Source: Acidilobaceae archaeon (GTDB lineage: Archaea > Thermoproteota > Thermoprotei_A > Sulfolobales > Acidilobaceae). Taken from it: a DNA stretch of 44,847 nt. Below, in pieces: positions 8,203 to 16,161 of this stretch. Made by a program: the position numbers and the translations under genes. Location of the stretch: the NCBI GenBank assembly GCA_026985435.1, contig JALSQL010000049.1, positions 1 through 44,847 of the forward strand, given 5' to 3'. How positions within the stretch are numbered: the stretch's first letter is position 1; every line of letters begins with the position of its first letter. The notes under the pieces were generated by a model. The model made no database searches and had not been told where the DNA came from. It saw nothing but the letters and a program-made list of their open reading frames with translations.

Positions 8203-9452
8203 CTGTCCGCCTCGGGCGGGAAGTAGTCTATGCTACCGTAGATTGCCGGGAGGTCCATGAGCCTATGGCCCGGCGCGATGTACTTGAACACTATGGCGTT
8301 CCTGAACGAGGGGGACACAACCCTCACCCTGTAGGGGGTGAACTTACCCTCACTCTCTACATAGTACACTATCTCGCCCCTACCAGCCTCGGCCCTGGCG
8401 AACGCCTTCCCGGCTGGCACCTTCAGGTTCGCGAAGAGCGGCATCAGCTTCACCCTGCCCTCCCTCGAGTAGACGTCCTTGTAGAGCTTCGGGGCCTTGG
8501 CCCAGAACTTGTCGTGCATGAAGCCCTCCCTCGGCATCTTGTCGAGCTTGTCTGCAACCTGCTCGAGTATACGGAGGCTCTGCTTGATCTCCTCCACCCT
8601 AACCCAAGCCCTGGCCAGAGCGTCGCCCTCCTCGAACACTGGCACCTCGAAGTCCAGCTCCCCATACGCCTCGTACGGCTCTACCATCCTGACGTCGTAC
8701 TCGACCCCGGAGGCCCTCAGGTTGGGTCCTACTATGCCTAGCTCTATCGCCAGGTTCCTCGGTATAACACCCACACCCTCCAGCCTCGCCCTTATGACTG
8801 GGTTGTCTAGGAAGATCTTCCTGTACTCCTCCAGCCTCTTCCTCATGTAGCGCACAGCCTTCCTCAGATCGTCGGTGAACCCCTCCGGCACGTCCCTCCT
8901 GACGCCCCCGGGCACCGGGTAGGAGTGGGTTAGCCTGGCCCCCGTGAGCCTCTCGGCCAGCTCCACGAAGACCTCCCTGTCACCGAAGGGCCACATGTAC
9001 ATTGTGGAGTGGCCGAGGAATACCCCGAAGATGCCCATACCGTAGAGGTGGCTCGCTATCCTGTTTATCTCGCATAGCAGGACCCGCAGGTACTTAGCCC
9101 TCTCGGGGGGCTCTATGTCCATAAGCTTCTCCACAGCCTCAACGTAGGGGAGCGTTATGTTGCAGGCGTCGAGTATAGCCATCCTCTCCACTAGGGGGAT
9201 CACCTTTATGAAGCTCCTGCCCTCGGCCAGCTTCTCCATAGTGCGGTGAACGTAGCCCAGGTCAGGGTCTACCTCAACCATGACGTCGCCGTCTAGCCTG
9301 ACTATTATCCTCATGTGGCCGCTGCCCGGGTGCTGGGGCCCGATGAAGATCTCGTAGAGGTCCTTCCCTATCTTCTTCACGTCCATACCGGGGAGCTTCC
9401 TAGTCTCTCCCACCTCCCATCCGGAGAGCTTCAACTCACCGGGGCTAGACAC
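8199..9452 (-). CDS. nuoD: Complex I subunit NuoD (49-kDa, quinone-site subunit)
   Basis: Peripheral-arm subunit that builds the quinone site with NuoB, 417 residues. It has GPQHPGSGHMR (residues 38-48), DPDLGYVHRTMEK, CEINRIASHL and a C-terminal YFPPEADR. It lacks the paired NiFe cysteines of hydrogenases, so this is a respiratory complex I subunit rather than a membrane hydrogenase. Two unusual points are visible. The loop normally written HPxxHG reads HPGSGH and is one residue shorter. The usual RxDY motif carrying the quinone-binding tyrosine reads R90-M-A-I93. GTG/ATG choice at the start is not critical. It is separated from nuoC by 18 bases. Confidence 0.93.
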   Translation of the reverse strand: MSSPGELKLSGWEVGETRKLPGMDVKKIGKDLYEIFIGPQHPGSGHMRIIVRLDGDVMVEVDPDLGYVHRTMEKLAEGRSFIKVIPLVERMAILDACNITLPYVEAVEKLMDIEPPERAKYLRVLLCEINRIASHLYGMGIFGVFLGHSTMYMWPFGDREVFVELAERLTGARLTHSYPVPGGVRRDVPEGFTDDLRKAVRYMRKRLEEYRKIFLDNPVIRARLEGVGVIPRNLAIELGIVGPNLRASGVEYDVRMVEPYEAYGELDFEVPVFEEGDALARAWVRVEEIKQSLRILEQVADKLDKMPREGFMHDKFWAKAPKLYKDVYSREGRVKLMPLFANLKVPAGKAFARAEAGRGEIVYYVESEGKFTPYRVRVVSPSFRNAIVFKYIAPGHRLMDLPAIYGSIDYFPPEADR

Positions 9453-9470
9453 GGCTCACACCCCAGAGGG

Positions 9471-9998
9471 CTAGGGGGGCTGCTCTAGCTTCGTTATGCC
9501 CCCCTTGTAGACCTGCTCCTCCTTCACTATGAAGTCCTTCCGTAGCGGGTGCTTCTCGGCGAGCGGGGGTATGAGGAGTATCGGCCTCAGGTCTGGGTGG
9601 CCCTCGAATACGACCCCGAAGAACTCGAACACCTCCCTCTCCTGGAACTCCGCGCTGACCCAGATCCTAGACAGGCTCGGCATGCGCGGGTTGTCCCGGG
9701 GGAGGCTGACTGTGATGCCCACGATGCCCCGGGCGAGCTCCGGGTCGGAGTAGCTGGAGACGTGGTATGTAACCTCTATCACCCCCTCCTTTGGCCGGTC
9801 CACGGCCGTCACGCTCTTGACGTGGTCAAACCCGGCGCTCTTGAGGGCCTCAGCCGCCTCTACGACCCTCTCAGCGGGCACCCTGAACGCCACGAAGCCC
9901 TTACCCTCCTCGACCCCCGTGTAGACGCCGCGGAGGGCCTCCTCCGCCCTAGACCTTACGGCGTCGAGGCTCAACTCTACCCCCTCCACCAGGAGCAT
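9471..9998 (-). CDS. nuoC: Complex I subunit NuoC
   Basis: 30-kDa-type peripheral subunit of complex I, 175 residues from the chosen start. The family signature appears as SLSRIWVSAEFQEREVFEFFGVVFEGHPDLRPILL, split here as 'AEFQEREVFEFFGV' and 'GHPDLRPILL', with a C-terminal HPLRKDF. The ATG at 9996-9998 is chosen because GGAGGACCT directly precedes it. The reading frame is open further upstream inside nuoB, but that extension is Arg/Gly-rich and unlike the family. The start therefore overlaps the end of nuoB by 22 bases. It is separate from nuoD, unlike the fused nuoCD of E. coli. Confidence 0.92.
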   Translation of the reverse strand: MLLVEGVELSLDAVRSRAEEALRGVYTGVEEGKGFVAFRVPAERVVEAAEALKSAGFDHVKSVTAVDRPKEGVIEVTYHVSSYSDPELARGIVGITVSLPRDNPRMPSLSRIWVSAEFQEREVFEFFGVVFEGHPDLRPILLIPPLAEKHPLRKDFIVKEEQVYKGGITKLEQPP

Positions 9999-10621
9999 AG
10001 GTCCTCCTTCGGTATGGGGGCGGGCTTGTCCTCCCTCTCGCCCTCCTCTATCCACTTGCTGGCCACGCCCTTCTCCCTTATGAGCCTCTGGAGCTCCACG
10101 ATGGCCCTAGCCAGAGCCTCCGGCCTCGGAGGGCACCCGGGTATGAACACGTCCACCGGCACGACCTCCCACGGCCTGACGATATTGTAGCTATTATAGA
10201 ATATGCCCCCGTCCAGCGCGCACGCACCCATGGCTATGGCGAACTTGGGGTGCGGCATCTGCTCCCACACGAGCCTCAGGGCGCAGCCCATCTTCTTCGT
10301 CACGGTCCCCTCGATCACGATCAGGTTGGTCTGCCTGGGCGACAGCCAGGGCAGCGCCCCGTACCTCTCAGCGTCGAAGCGCGGGCTCCAGGTCGCGGCG
10401 AACTCGCAGCCACAGCAGCTCGTGGTGAAGTGCACCGGCCAGAGGCTGAAGGCTGTGCCCCAGTCGACGAGCTTCCCAAGCTTCATCTTCCCGAGAAGCA
10501 GCTCGCGGGCCCTCCTCGCCGCGGCGTCCAGGTTCCCAACGTACAGCCGGCCCTCCTCGGGGGGGCCGGCCCTAGCCTCCCTACTCCTAAGCGTCGACAC
10601 GCCGCACCACCCACACCACAC
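9977..10621 (-). CDS. nuoB: Complex I subunit NuoB (N2 cluster)
   Basis: Holds the terminal [4Fe-4S] cluster N2, which reduces quinone. Ligand motifs are visible: TTSCCGCEF (paired cysteines), the GTVTKK region, GACALDGG, and GCPPRPEAL near residues 175-183. The first GTG (10619-10621) gives a short Cys/Trp-rich leader (WCGWCG) not usual in NuoB. A second GTG seven codons later, before STLRSRE, is equally possible. It starts 10 bases after nuoA and overlaps nuoC at its end. Confidence 0.93.
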   Translation of the reverse strand: MWCGWCGVSTLRSREARAGPPEEGRLYVGNLDAAARRARELLLGKMKLGKLVDWGTAFSLWPVHFTTSCCGCEFAATWSPRFDAERYGALPWLSPRQTNLIVIEGTVTKKMGCALRLVWEQMPHPKFAIAMGACALDGGIFYNSYNIVRPWEVVPVDVFIPGCPPRPEALARAIVELQRLIREKGVASKWIEEGEREDKPAPIPKEDLCSWWRG

Positions 10622-10631
10622 GCCCGGAGGC

Positions 10632-11042
10632 TCACGCCTCCAGCATCCAAGCCTCGGCCCTCCTGGCCTCTCTTAGAGCGTATGCCAGCAGGGGAGTATA
10701 CGCCGCTACAAGTATCCCGAACGCTATAATCACCCTGTCGTAGACGCTCTGCGGCGCCACGGTGAGCAGCGCCATGAGGACGGCGGCGGGCTCCACTGCC
10801 AGGAATAGTATAAGGTAGCCCAGGTACTGCATGGAGAGCTTCCTCCTGGCCTCGGGCCTCGTGGGGGGGTTGCCAGCGTTGAAGAAGTCGTAGCGGGTCC
10901 TCTCCCTCTCCACCACGTCCCTCCTAGGCAGGAGTATTAGCCTTATCAGGGCCACGACCGCAGCCAGGAGCGCCACTAGTATCAGCGGTATCACTATGAA
11001 GGCCGCGGCGGCCTCTGCCGCGGGCTCGCTGGGGGGCAGCAT
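10632..11042 (-). CDS. nuoA: Complex I subunit NuoA
   Basis: First gene of the complex I operon. It is a 136-residue membrane subunit with three helices (about residues 12-38, 70-95 and 103-122). The conserved loop between helices 1 and 2 and the start of helix 2 read RYDFFNAGNPP and YLGYLILFLAVEPA; the usual Cys of the E-C-G-loop is absent, as in many archaeal NuoA. ATG at 11040-11042 is preceded by GAGGTAA. A TATA-like element lies about 35-48 bases upstream. Confidence 0.88.
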   Translation of the reverse strand: MLPPSEPAAEAAAAFIVIPLILVALLAAVVALIRLILLPRRDVVERERTRYDFFNAGNPPTRPEARRKLSMQYLGYLILFLAVEPAAVLMALLTVAPQSVYDRVIIAFGILVAAYTPLLAYALREARRAEAWMLEA

Positions 11043-11075
11043 TTACCTCGCCTAGTAGATGAGGCCGACGACTCG

Positions 11076-11090
11076 GGTATATTAAAAGGG
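11076..11090 (-). promoter_or_regulatory. Putative promoter of the nuo operon
   Basis: On the minus strand this reads CCTTTTAATATACC, a TATA-like box 34-48 bases before the nuoA ATG. The expected transcript start, about 25 bases further on, would leave a short leader containing the GAGGTAA ribosome-binding site. The T-run could also end the upstream EF-2 transcript. Confidence 0.45.
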
Positions 11091-11107
11091 GGTGTATGAC
11101 GCGTTAG

Positions 11108-11124
11108 GGCCCCTCGGAGGGGCC
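11108..11124 (-). terminator. Hairpin after the EF-2 gene
   Basis: A perfect 7-bp inverted repeat (GGCCCCT / AGGGGCC, 3-base loop) sits 12 bases after the EF-2 stop codon. A T-rich stretch (CCCCCTTTTA on the minus strand) follows about 20 bases further. Archaeal termination depends mainly on T-runs, so the hairpin may be a stabilising element rather than the terminator itself. Confidence 0.35.
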
Positions 11125-11135
11125 GCTTAAATCGG

Positions 11136-13349
11136 CTAGGGGCCTATGAGGTCCTCGACCCTCGGCGGGTGCGGCGGCAGGCCCTTCCTCTGCCTTATCT
11201 TCCTTATGAGGTCCTCCAGCATAGAGTCCGGAACGGGCGCCCAGCGGCTGAACTCTGTGCCCCAGAAGGCCCTGCCCGCGGTGGCGCTCCTCAGCTCGCC
11301 CGCCAGGTCGAAGCTCTCCGCGACGGGAACCTCCGCTATCACCCTCGCAGCCGCGCCGGCGCTCTGAACCTCGAGTATGCGGCCGCGCTTCCTGGCCAGC
11401 ACGGCGGCTATAGCGCTCACGTACTCCATAGGCGTCCTAATGTCGAGCTTCTGTATGGGCTCGAGCAGCGTGGGCCTAGCCGTGAGCATGCCAGCCCATA
11501 TGGCGTTCCTGACGGCGGGGTAGATCTGCCCGGGGCCCCTGTGGACCGGGTCCTCGTGTATCACCGCGTCGTGGAGCACCACCTTTATACCCCTGACCGG
11601 CTCCGCCGCGAGTGGCCCCTCCTTGGTGGCTATCCTGAACGCTGCCAGTATCGTGTCCTTGACCTCCCTCAGGTACTGGACGCCGCTCGTCTTATCGACG
11701 AACACGTTCAGGTTCTCGTCTATACTCCATATCCTCCTGGCCTCATCGTAGTCCCAGCCCGCCTTGTCGGCCAGGGTCCTGGCCCTCTCCCTCGGGTCCT
11801 GGCCCTCGAAGACCTCGCCCTTCTGTATCAGGGTTATCGTCTCCTCGTTGAGAGGCTCAACGCTGATGTAGAACTTGTTGTGCTTGTTGGGGCTCTTACC
11901 CTCGAACACCTGGCTCTTACTCCTGACAGTCTCGCGGTACACCACTATCGGCGGGCTAGCCTTGACCTCTATGCCGAACTTCTCCTTCAGCAGCGTGAGG
12001 GCTATCTCGAGGTGGAGCGGGCCCATGCCAGAGAGTAGGTACTCCCCGGTCTCCTCGTTAATCTTAACCACGAGGTTGGGGTCCTCTATCGTCAGCTTCC
12101 TCAGTGCCTCGATCATCTTGGGGAGGTCCTGGATCGACTTGGGCTCCACCGCTATCGTGACAACGGGCTCGCTCACGTAGCGGAGCTGCTCGAAGGGCGC
12201 CGCCTGATCCTTGAATGCGAGGTCGACTAGCGTCTCGCCAGCCCTCACGTCCTCCAGCCCCATGACGGCCCCCATGTTGCCGGCCGGTATGGCCTTCGTC
12301 ACCTCACGGAAGGGGCCCATGTAGAGGCTTACCTGGAGTATCCTCCCCTTCTTGTCGGCCGTAACCAGGTAGACTTCCGTGCCGGGCTTGAGTGTTCCGC
12401 TGAAGACCCTGCCAGTGGCGACCAGGCCCGCCTTCTCCACCCTGACGTCGTTGATGTAGAACACGAGGGGCCCGTTGGGGTCGGCGTTCAGCATGGCTCT
12501 TCCGATGTCGGTGTCCAGCTTGCCCTTCCATATCTTGGGTATCCTGTACCTCTGCGCCTCCCTCGGGTTGGGCACGAACTTTACGACCATGTCTAGTAGG
12601 GTCTCGTGGAGCGGCATCAGGTCGGCGAGCTTGGCCACGTCCTCCTTCTTGCCCGACTGGTACGCCTGTATTATCTCCTTGAACGTTATCCCCTTCTTCT
12701 GCACCATAGGTATGCTGATGCCCCACTTGTCCTTGGCGCTACCGAAGGCCACAGTGCCCTCGGCGGGGTTGAGCTTCCACTTCTTCCGGAACTCCGGCTC
12801 GGCATACATGTCTATCAGGGCGTTCACCTCCCTTATAATCTCCACGAACCTCTCCTGTATCTGCTGGGGGCCTAGCTTCAACTCCTTGATCAGCCTGTCA
12901 ACCTTGTTGATGAAGAGCAGCGGCCTAACCCTCTCCTCGAGGGCCTGCCGTATCACCGTCTCGGTCTGCGTCATGACGCCCTCCACGGCGTCCACAACTA
13001 CTATCGCGCCGTCGAGCACCCTCAGGCTCCTCGTGACCTTGCCGGAGAAGTCGACGTGGCCTGGCGTGTCGATTAGGTTGATCACGTAAGGCTTCCCCTC
13101 GTACTCGTGGTAGAGGCTTATGTTAGCCGACTTCACCGTTATACCCCTCTGCTTCTCGACGCTAAGGTAGTCGAGCACCAGCGCCTCGCCTGCTATCCTC
13201 TTCGAGATTATGCCAGCGGCCGCGAGTAGGGAGTCGCTCGTCGTCGTCTTGCCGTGGTCGACGTGGGCTATGATGCCTATGTTCCTGACCTGCTCTATGT
13301 TACTCATAATCTTCTCTATTTCAGACACTACCTTTACTCTTGCACCCAT
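11136..13349 (-). CDS. fusA: Translation elongation factor EF-2
   Basis: GTPase that moves tRNA and mRNA through the ribosome; 737 residues, normal archaeal length. G1 is AHVDHGKT (residues 28-35), G3 is DTPGH and G4 is NKVD. Domain IV near the C-terminus has HEDPVHRGPGQIYPAVRN. The histidine of VHRGPGQ is the position modified to diphthamide in archaea and eukaryotes. The first ATG is chosen because archaeal EF-2 normally has about 20 residues before NIGIIAHVDHG. An internal ATG (MSNIEQ) is possible but would be short. It is probably monocistronic, with its own TATA box upstream. Confidence 0.97.
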   Translation of the reverse strand: MGARVKVVSEIEKIMSNIEQVRNIGIIAHVDHGKTTTSDSLLAAAGIISKRIAGEALVLDYLSVEKQRGITVKSANISLYHEYEGKPYVINLIDTPGHVDFSGKVTRSLRVLDGAIVVVDAVEGVMTQTETVIRQALEERVRPLLFINKVDRLIKELKLGPQQIQERFVEIIREVNALIDMYAEPEFRKKWKLNPAEGTVAFGSAKDKWGISIPMVQKKGITFKEIIQAYQSGKKEDVAKLADLMPLHETLLDMVVKFVPNPREAQRYRIPKIWKGKLDTDIGRAMLNADPNGPLVFYINDVRVEKAGLVATGRVFSGTLKPGTEVYLVTADKKGRILQVSLYMGPFREVTKAIPAGNMGAVMGLEDVRAGETLVDLAFKDQAAPFEQLRYVSEPVVTIAVEPKSIQDLPKMIEALRKLTIEDPNLVVKINEETGEYLLSGMGPLHLEIALTLLKEKFGIEVKASPPIVVYRETVRSKSQVFEGKSPNKHNKFYISVEPLNEETITLIQKGEVFEGQDPRERARTLADKAGWDYDEARRIWSIDENLNVFVDKTSGVQYLREVKDTILAAFRIATKEGPLAAEPVRGIKVVLHDAVIHEDPVHRGPGQIYPAVRNAIWAGMLTARPTLLEPIQKLDIRTPMEYVSAIAAVLARKRGRILEVQSAGAAARVIAEVPVAESFDLAGELRSATAGRAFWGTEFSRWAPVPDSMLEDLIRKIRQRKGLPPHPPRVEDLIGP

Positions 13350-13380
13350 CCCATTTCTACCCGGAGGGCCGAGCGCTAGC

Positions 13381-13394
13381 TGGGTTTAAATAGA
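13381..13394 (-). promoter_or_regulatory. Putative EF-2 promoter
   Basis: The minus strand reads GTCTATTTAAACCC, a good archaeal TATA box 32-45 bases before the EF-2 ATG, predicting a leader of about 10-15 bases. Confidence 0.5.
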
Positions 13395-13414
13395 CGTGCC
13401 CGCCGCGTGTGGGC

Positions 13415-14110
13415 CTAGAGGAAGTCCTCGAGGGACCCCCTCCTCCGGCGCCGCCTCGAGAATGGCGTCGAGAGTATGGCCCTTATCCTCTCAGCCTTCT
13501 TCTCGCCCAGGCCCGGCACCTTGGATAGCTCCGCTAGCGGCGCGCGGCAGAACTCCTCCAGCGTGCCGAAGTACTCTAGGATGGCCCTGGCGGTCTTGGG
13601 GCCCACGCCCGGGAACGCCTGCACTATGTAGACCTGCCAGTCCTCGACCCCCTCCAGCCTGGGCTTGTGGTGAACCGCCACCGAGGCGCCGCCCCGCTCC
13701 TCCTGGTACCTCCTGGCTAGCTGGGCTATCAGGTAAGCCGTGGAGTGGGGCCCATCGCTCCAGAGGACCTGGGCCCCATAGTCTACGATAAGCGAGGTGA
13801 GGGCGGCTAGCGTCTGGTGCCCCCGGTCGCCCCACCGGGTAAGGTATCGCGGGCTCCCCTCCACGATGTAGTATACGTGGCCGTAGGCCTCAGCGAGCCT
13901 CCTCGCCTGGTCGAATAGCCTCCCATCCACGAGGCTCGAAGCGAAGTCCCTCACGGTCTTCCTCTCGACCACGGCGTCGTCCGAAACTAGGTAGTCGCCG
14001 AGTGGCAGCACCTTCCTGATGACCAGAACCCCCAGCTTCTCCAGCTCCGCGGGCACGCCACTCTGCTCCTCGCGCTTGTCCGCGTAGACCCTAACCCTCC
14101 CCTGCCCCAC
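13415..14110 (-). CDS. xpf: XPF-family structure-specific endonuclease
   Basis: Nuclease that cuts 3'-flap and fork DNA; acts in repair and fork processing together with PCNA. The 231 residues show the ERCC4 nuclease domain first (about residues 5-140: YADKREEQSG, LPLGDYLVSDDAVVERK with the catalytic ERKxxxD at 49-55). Two helix-hairpin-helix motifs follow (FPGVGPKTARAIL and VPGLGEKKAERI). The C-terminal tail ends GSLEDFL, a plausible PCNA-interacting peptide as known for crenarchaeal XPF. There is no helicase domain, which separates it from euryarchaeal Hef. The start overlaps the end of the DHH gene by 20 bases, so it is the last gene of the superoperon. Confidence 0.93.
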   Translation of the reverse strand: MGQGRVRVYADKREEQSGVPAELEKLGVLVIRKVLPLGDYLVSDDAVVERKTVRDFASSLVDGRLFDQARRLAEAYGHVYYIVEGSPRYLTRWGDRGHQTLAALTSLIVDYGAQVLWSDGPHSTAYLIAQLARRYQEERGGASVAVHHKPRLEGVEDWQVYIVQAFPGVGPKTARAILEYFGTLEEFCRAPLAELSKVPGLGEKKAERIRAILSTPFSRRRRRRGSLEDFL

Positions 14111-15155
14111 CTCCAGCGCCCCTCCTCGCAGTGCATATTCTAGCTATTTTCCCGGGGAGGCTCCTGGCGAGGGCCTCCACGGCCTCGCCCGGGCTGACAT
14201 CACCGCTTATGTGGGCCATGCCGGCCGCGTCGTGGCCTCCCCCCTTGCCGCCAAGCTTTGAGGCTATGTACTCCGCCACCTCGCTCGCCCTGATGCCGGA
14301 GTCGACGGCCCTCCTCGAGAGCCTGACAGACGCCCTCAACTCCCCCCCGCCGCCGACCACGACTGCGACGTCGGCCCCCAGATCCAGCAGCGCCCTGGCG
14401 GCGCTCGACTCGAATGCGCTGACGTGCGTGACAGCCACGATCAGCTCGCCGCAAACCCTGGAGAATACGAGCCTCTGCGCGGCCTTGAGCCTGGCCACCC
14501 TCTCGGAGTACTCCATTCCCCTGCCCCTCTCCCTGGGTGGCGTGAGCGCTTCTAGCGCTGCATCGTAGTCTCCCCCCCACTCGACGAGTAGGGCGGCGGC
14601 CAGGAAGGAGCACCTGTCGGCGATCTGGAACCTCTTCGAGTCGTAGATTATCCCGCCAAGCGCGACGGTCGCCTCACCGCCCGGCAGCCTGAAGCCCAGG
14701 CTGTGCGCAGCGTGGACCACGTGCTGGGTGGCCGAGACCGCCTTGGCCACGAGCGCCTCCCTAGCCAGCTCCGCCAGATCCCCCGGCGCGTGGTGGTCTA
14801 TCAGGTAGAGGGGCTTAGACCTAGCCAGCGGGGCCAGGCCGCCCAGCTGGGTCGTGTTGGAAGCGTCCACCACTAGGATCGACTCCGCCCCCTCGGGGTC
14901 GCCGCACTCGCCTACCTCTACGCCTGCACGCGAGAGGAGCCTCTTGGAGGCCCTGCTGGCGCCCTCTGGCAGCGCTATGCAGGCCCGGGCACCCATTGCC
15001 TCGAGGAGGCTCTTAGCCGCTATGGATGCCGCTATCGCGTCGGGGTCGGCGTTCCTGTGGGTTACAACAGCCACCCGGCCATGCGCGGCGGCCGCCTCCA
15101 GCACCCTGGCCGCCTCTTTGCCCCAGCACGGGTCCCCCCTATCCTCTGGAGGCAC
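14091..15155 (-). CDS. DHH-family phosphoesterase (DHH-DHHA1)
   Basis: Predicted metal-dependent phosphodiesterase of the RecJ/NrnA superfamily, probably acting on short RNA/DNA oligonucleotides or cyclic dinucleotide products. The 354 residues contain the metal-site motifs NADPD (35-39), VDASN (about 96-100) and the DHH triad (120-122). The C-terminal DHHA1 domain carries GGKGGGHDAAGMAH (about 308-320). All expected acidic and histidine residues are present, so it should be active. This gene normally closes the archaeal exosome superoperon after prefoldin and DUF3194, and it does so here. The precise substrate cannot be told from sequence. Confidence 0.85.
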   Translation of the reverse strand: MPPEDRGDPCWGKEAARVLEAAAAHGRVAVVTHRNADPDAIAASIAAKSLLEAMGARACIALPEGASRASKRLLSRAGVEVGECGDPEGAESILVVDASNTTQLGGLAPLARSKPLYLIDHHAPGDLAELAREALVAKAVSATQHVVHAAHSLGFRLPGGEATVALGGIIYDSKRFQIADRCSFLAAALLVEWGGDYDAALEALTPPRERGRGMEYSERVARLKAAQRLVFSRVCGELIVAVTHVSAFESSAARALLDLGADVAVVVGGGGELRASVRLSRRAVDSGIRASEVAEYIASKLGGKGGGHDAAGMAHISGDVSPGEAVEALARSLPGKIARICTARRGAGGGAGEG

Positions 15156-15420
15156 CCCTCCTGTACACCTCCTCGAAGGCCCTCCTAGCCCTCTCCACCG
15201 CCTCGTCTACCAGAGCGTCCGCCACGTGCCTGGGCAGGCTCTTGGAGGCCCTGACGCTCACATCCACCACCAGGCGAACCCCGTCCTCGCCCTCCTCAAC
15301 CTTCAGCGTAACGTCGAAGTCCCCGAGGCGCCTGCCAAGGGAGGCCTCGAGGTAGCCTCGGGCAGCCCTCTCGGCCGCCTCGAGAGCCTCGGCTAGCCTC
15401 TCGGCACGGCCACCCTCCAA
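15139..15420 (-). CDS. DUF3194-family small protein
   Basis: A 93-residue predicted alpha/beta protein of unknown function. It is placed in the DUF3194-type group from its small size, composition and location between prefoldin beta and the DHH phosphoesterase. The middle shows alternating beta-like segments (DFDVTLKVEEGEDGVRLVVDVSV) flanked by amphipathic helices rich in Ala, Arg and Glu, and no cysteines. It overlaps the DHH gene start by 17 bases. No motif suggests an enzyme; a role with prefoldin or ribosome/RNA metabolism is inferred only from context. Confidence 0.65.
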   Translation of the reverse strand: MEGGRAERLAEALEAAERAARGYLEASLGRRLGDFDVTLKVEEGEDGVRLVVDVSVRASKSLPRHVADALVDEAVERARRAFEEVYRRGASRG

Positions 15421-15487
15421 GACGGGGCACCCCGCGGGGCCTTCGGAGGCTCGCGGAGCCCGCTAGCCGGCCCGGGGGAGGATGGGC

Positions 15488-15853
15488 CTACGCCGCCGGG
15501 CCGGGCTTGCCTCCCCCGAGTAGCTTCTGGAGCTCCGCTGTCAGCCTCTCCACGTCCTTGCGGAGGCTCTCCTCCTGGGACTTCAGGGCCTTTAGGCGTA
15601 TCTCCACGTCCTCCTTCCTGTCGGTCAGCTCCTTGACCACCTCGTCCCGGGGCTTCTCCACCATGACGTTCCCGACCATCTTGAAGACCCGGGCCTCGCT
15701 CGGGAGCTTCTGGACCTCCTCCAGCACACCCTCTATCTCGGCTAGCAGGGCCTCCAGGCTCGCCCTCTCCTGGGCTATAGCCGCCAGCGTCTCCCTAAGC
15801 TTCACGAGCTTGGCGTACTTGGCCTCAACCTCGGGGGGCACCTTCTCCACCAT
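15488..15853 (-). CDS. pfdB: Prefoldin beta subunit
   Basis: Subunit of the hexameric jellyfish-shaped chaperone that holds unfolded proteins for the thermosome. It is 121 residues from the ATG at 15851-15853; a GTG three codons upstream is also possible, but GGGGTGG is well spaced for the ATG. It has the expected coiled-coil / beta-hairpin / coiled-coil plan. Helix 1 is heptad-like (about 1-50), the hairpin region reads ARVFKMVGNVMVEKPRDEV, and a second helix runs through EVVKELTDRKEDVEIRLKAL to the end. A TATA-like stretch (GGCTATAACC, minus strand near 15893-15902) could give it an internal promoter. Confidence 0.9.
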   Translation of the reverse strand: MVEKVPPEVEAKYAKLVKLRETLAAIAQERASLEALLAEIEGVLEEVQKLPSEARVFKMVGNVMVEKPRDEVVKELTDRKEDVEIRLKALKSQEESLRKDVERLTAELQKLLGGGKPGPAA

Positions 15854-15900
15854 ACCAGCCACCCCACCCCCAGCCCCCGGGCCGCCTGGGGGGTTATAGC

Positions 15901-16161
15901 CTAGGCGCCAGCCGCCAGCTCGCCAGCGGCCTCGAGGGCAGACCAGGCCGCGTGTAGCAGGTACAGGTACGAGTTGACCAGCGCCCTCAGGCCGCTCAGG
16001 GACTCAGAGCCGACTACAATCATGATGCACTCCCCCTCGCGGGACACCTCCACGCTACCCTTGCTGGGCGCCGCTGGCTGCATCGCCTCGGCCTCGAGCG
16101 ACTCGGCAACCGCCCCCACCAGCCGCCGGGGCCCGCACACCCTGAGGGTAGCCTTATGCAT
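15901..16161 (-). CDS. Pcc1-family small protein (candidate Pcc2 KEOPS subunit)
   Basis: An 86-residue protein with the Pcc1 fold pattern: N-terminal beta strand (HKATLRVCG), helix RLVGAVAESLEAEA, strands VEVSREGECIMIVV and a C-terminal helix SLSGLRALVNSYLYLLHAAWSALEA. It lacks the PDN and TIDDLLxSAR motifs of canonical Pcc1, which are present in the separate gene at 29391-29669. Two paralogs in one genome match the recently described archaeal arrangement in which the second copy, Pcc2, acts like eukaryotic Gon7. That assignment is inference. The ATG at 16159-16161 overlaps the Brix gene end by 8 bases; a longer frame upstream is a shadow of Brix. Confidence 0.7.
   Translation of the reverse strand: MHKATLRVCGPRRLVGAVAESLEAEAMQPAAPSKGSVEVSREGECIMIVVGSESLSGLRALVNSYLYLLHAAWSALEAAGELAAGA

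Noticed and set aside
12475..13089. 204-codon plus-strand frame opposite EF-2
   Set aside because: Antisense shadow of a strongly conserved gene in GC-rich DNA; Ser/Leu-rich with no motif.
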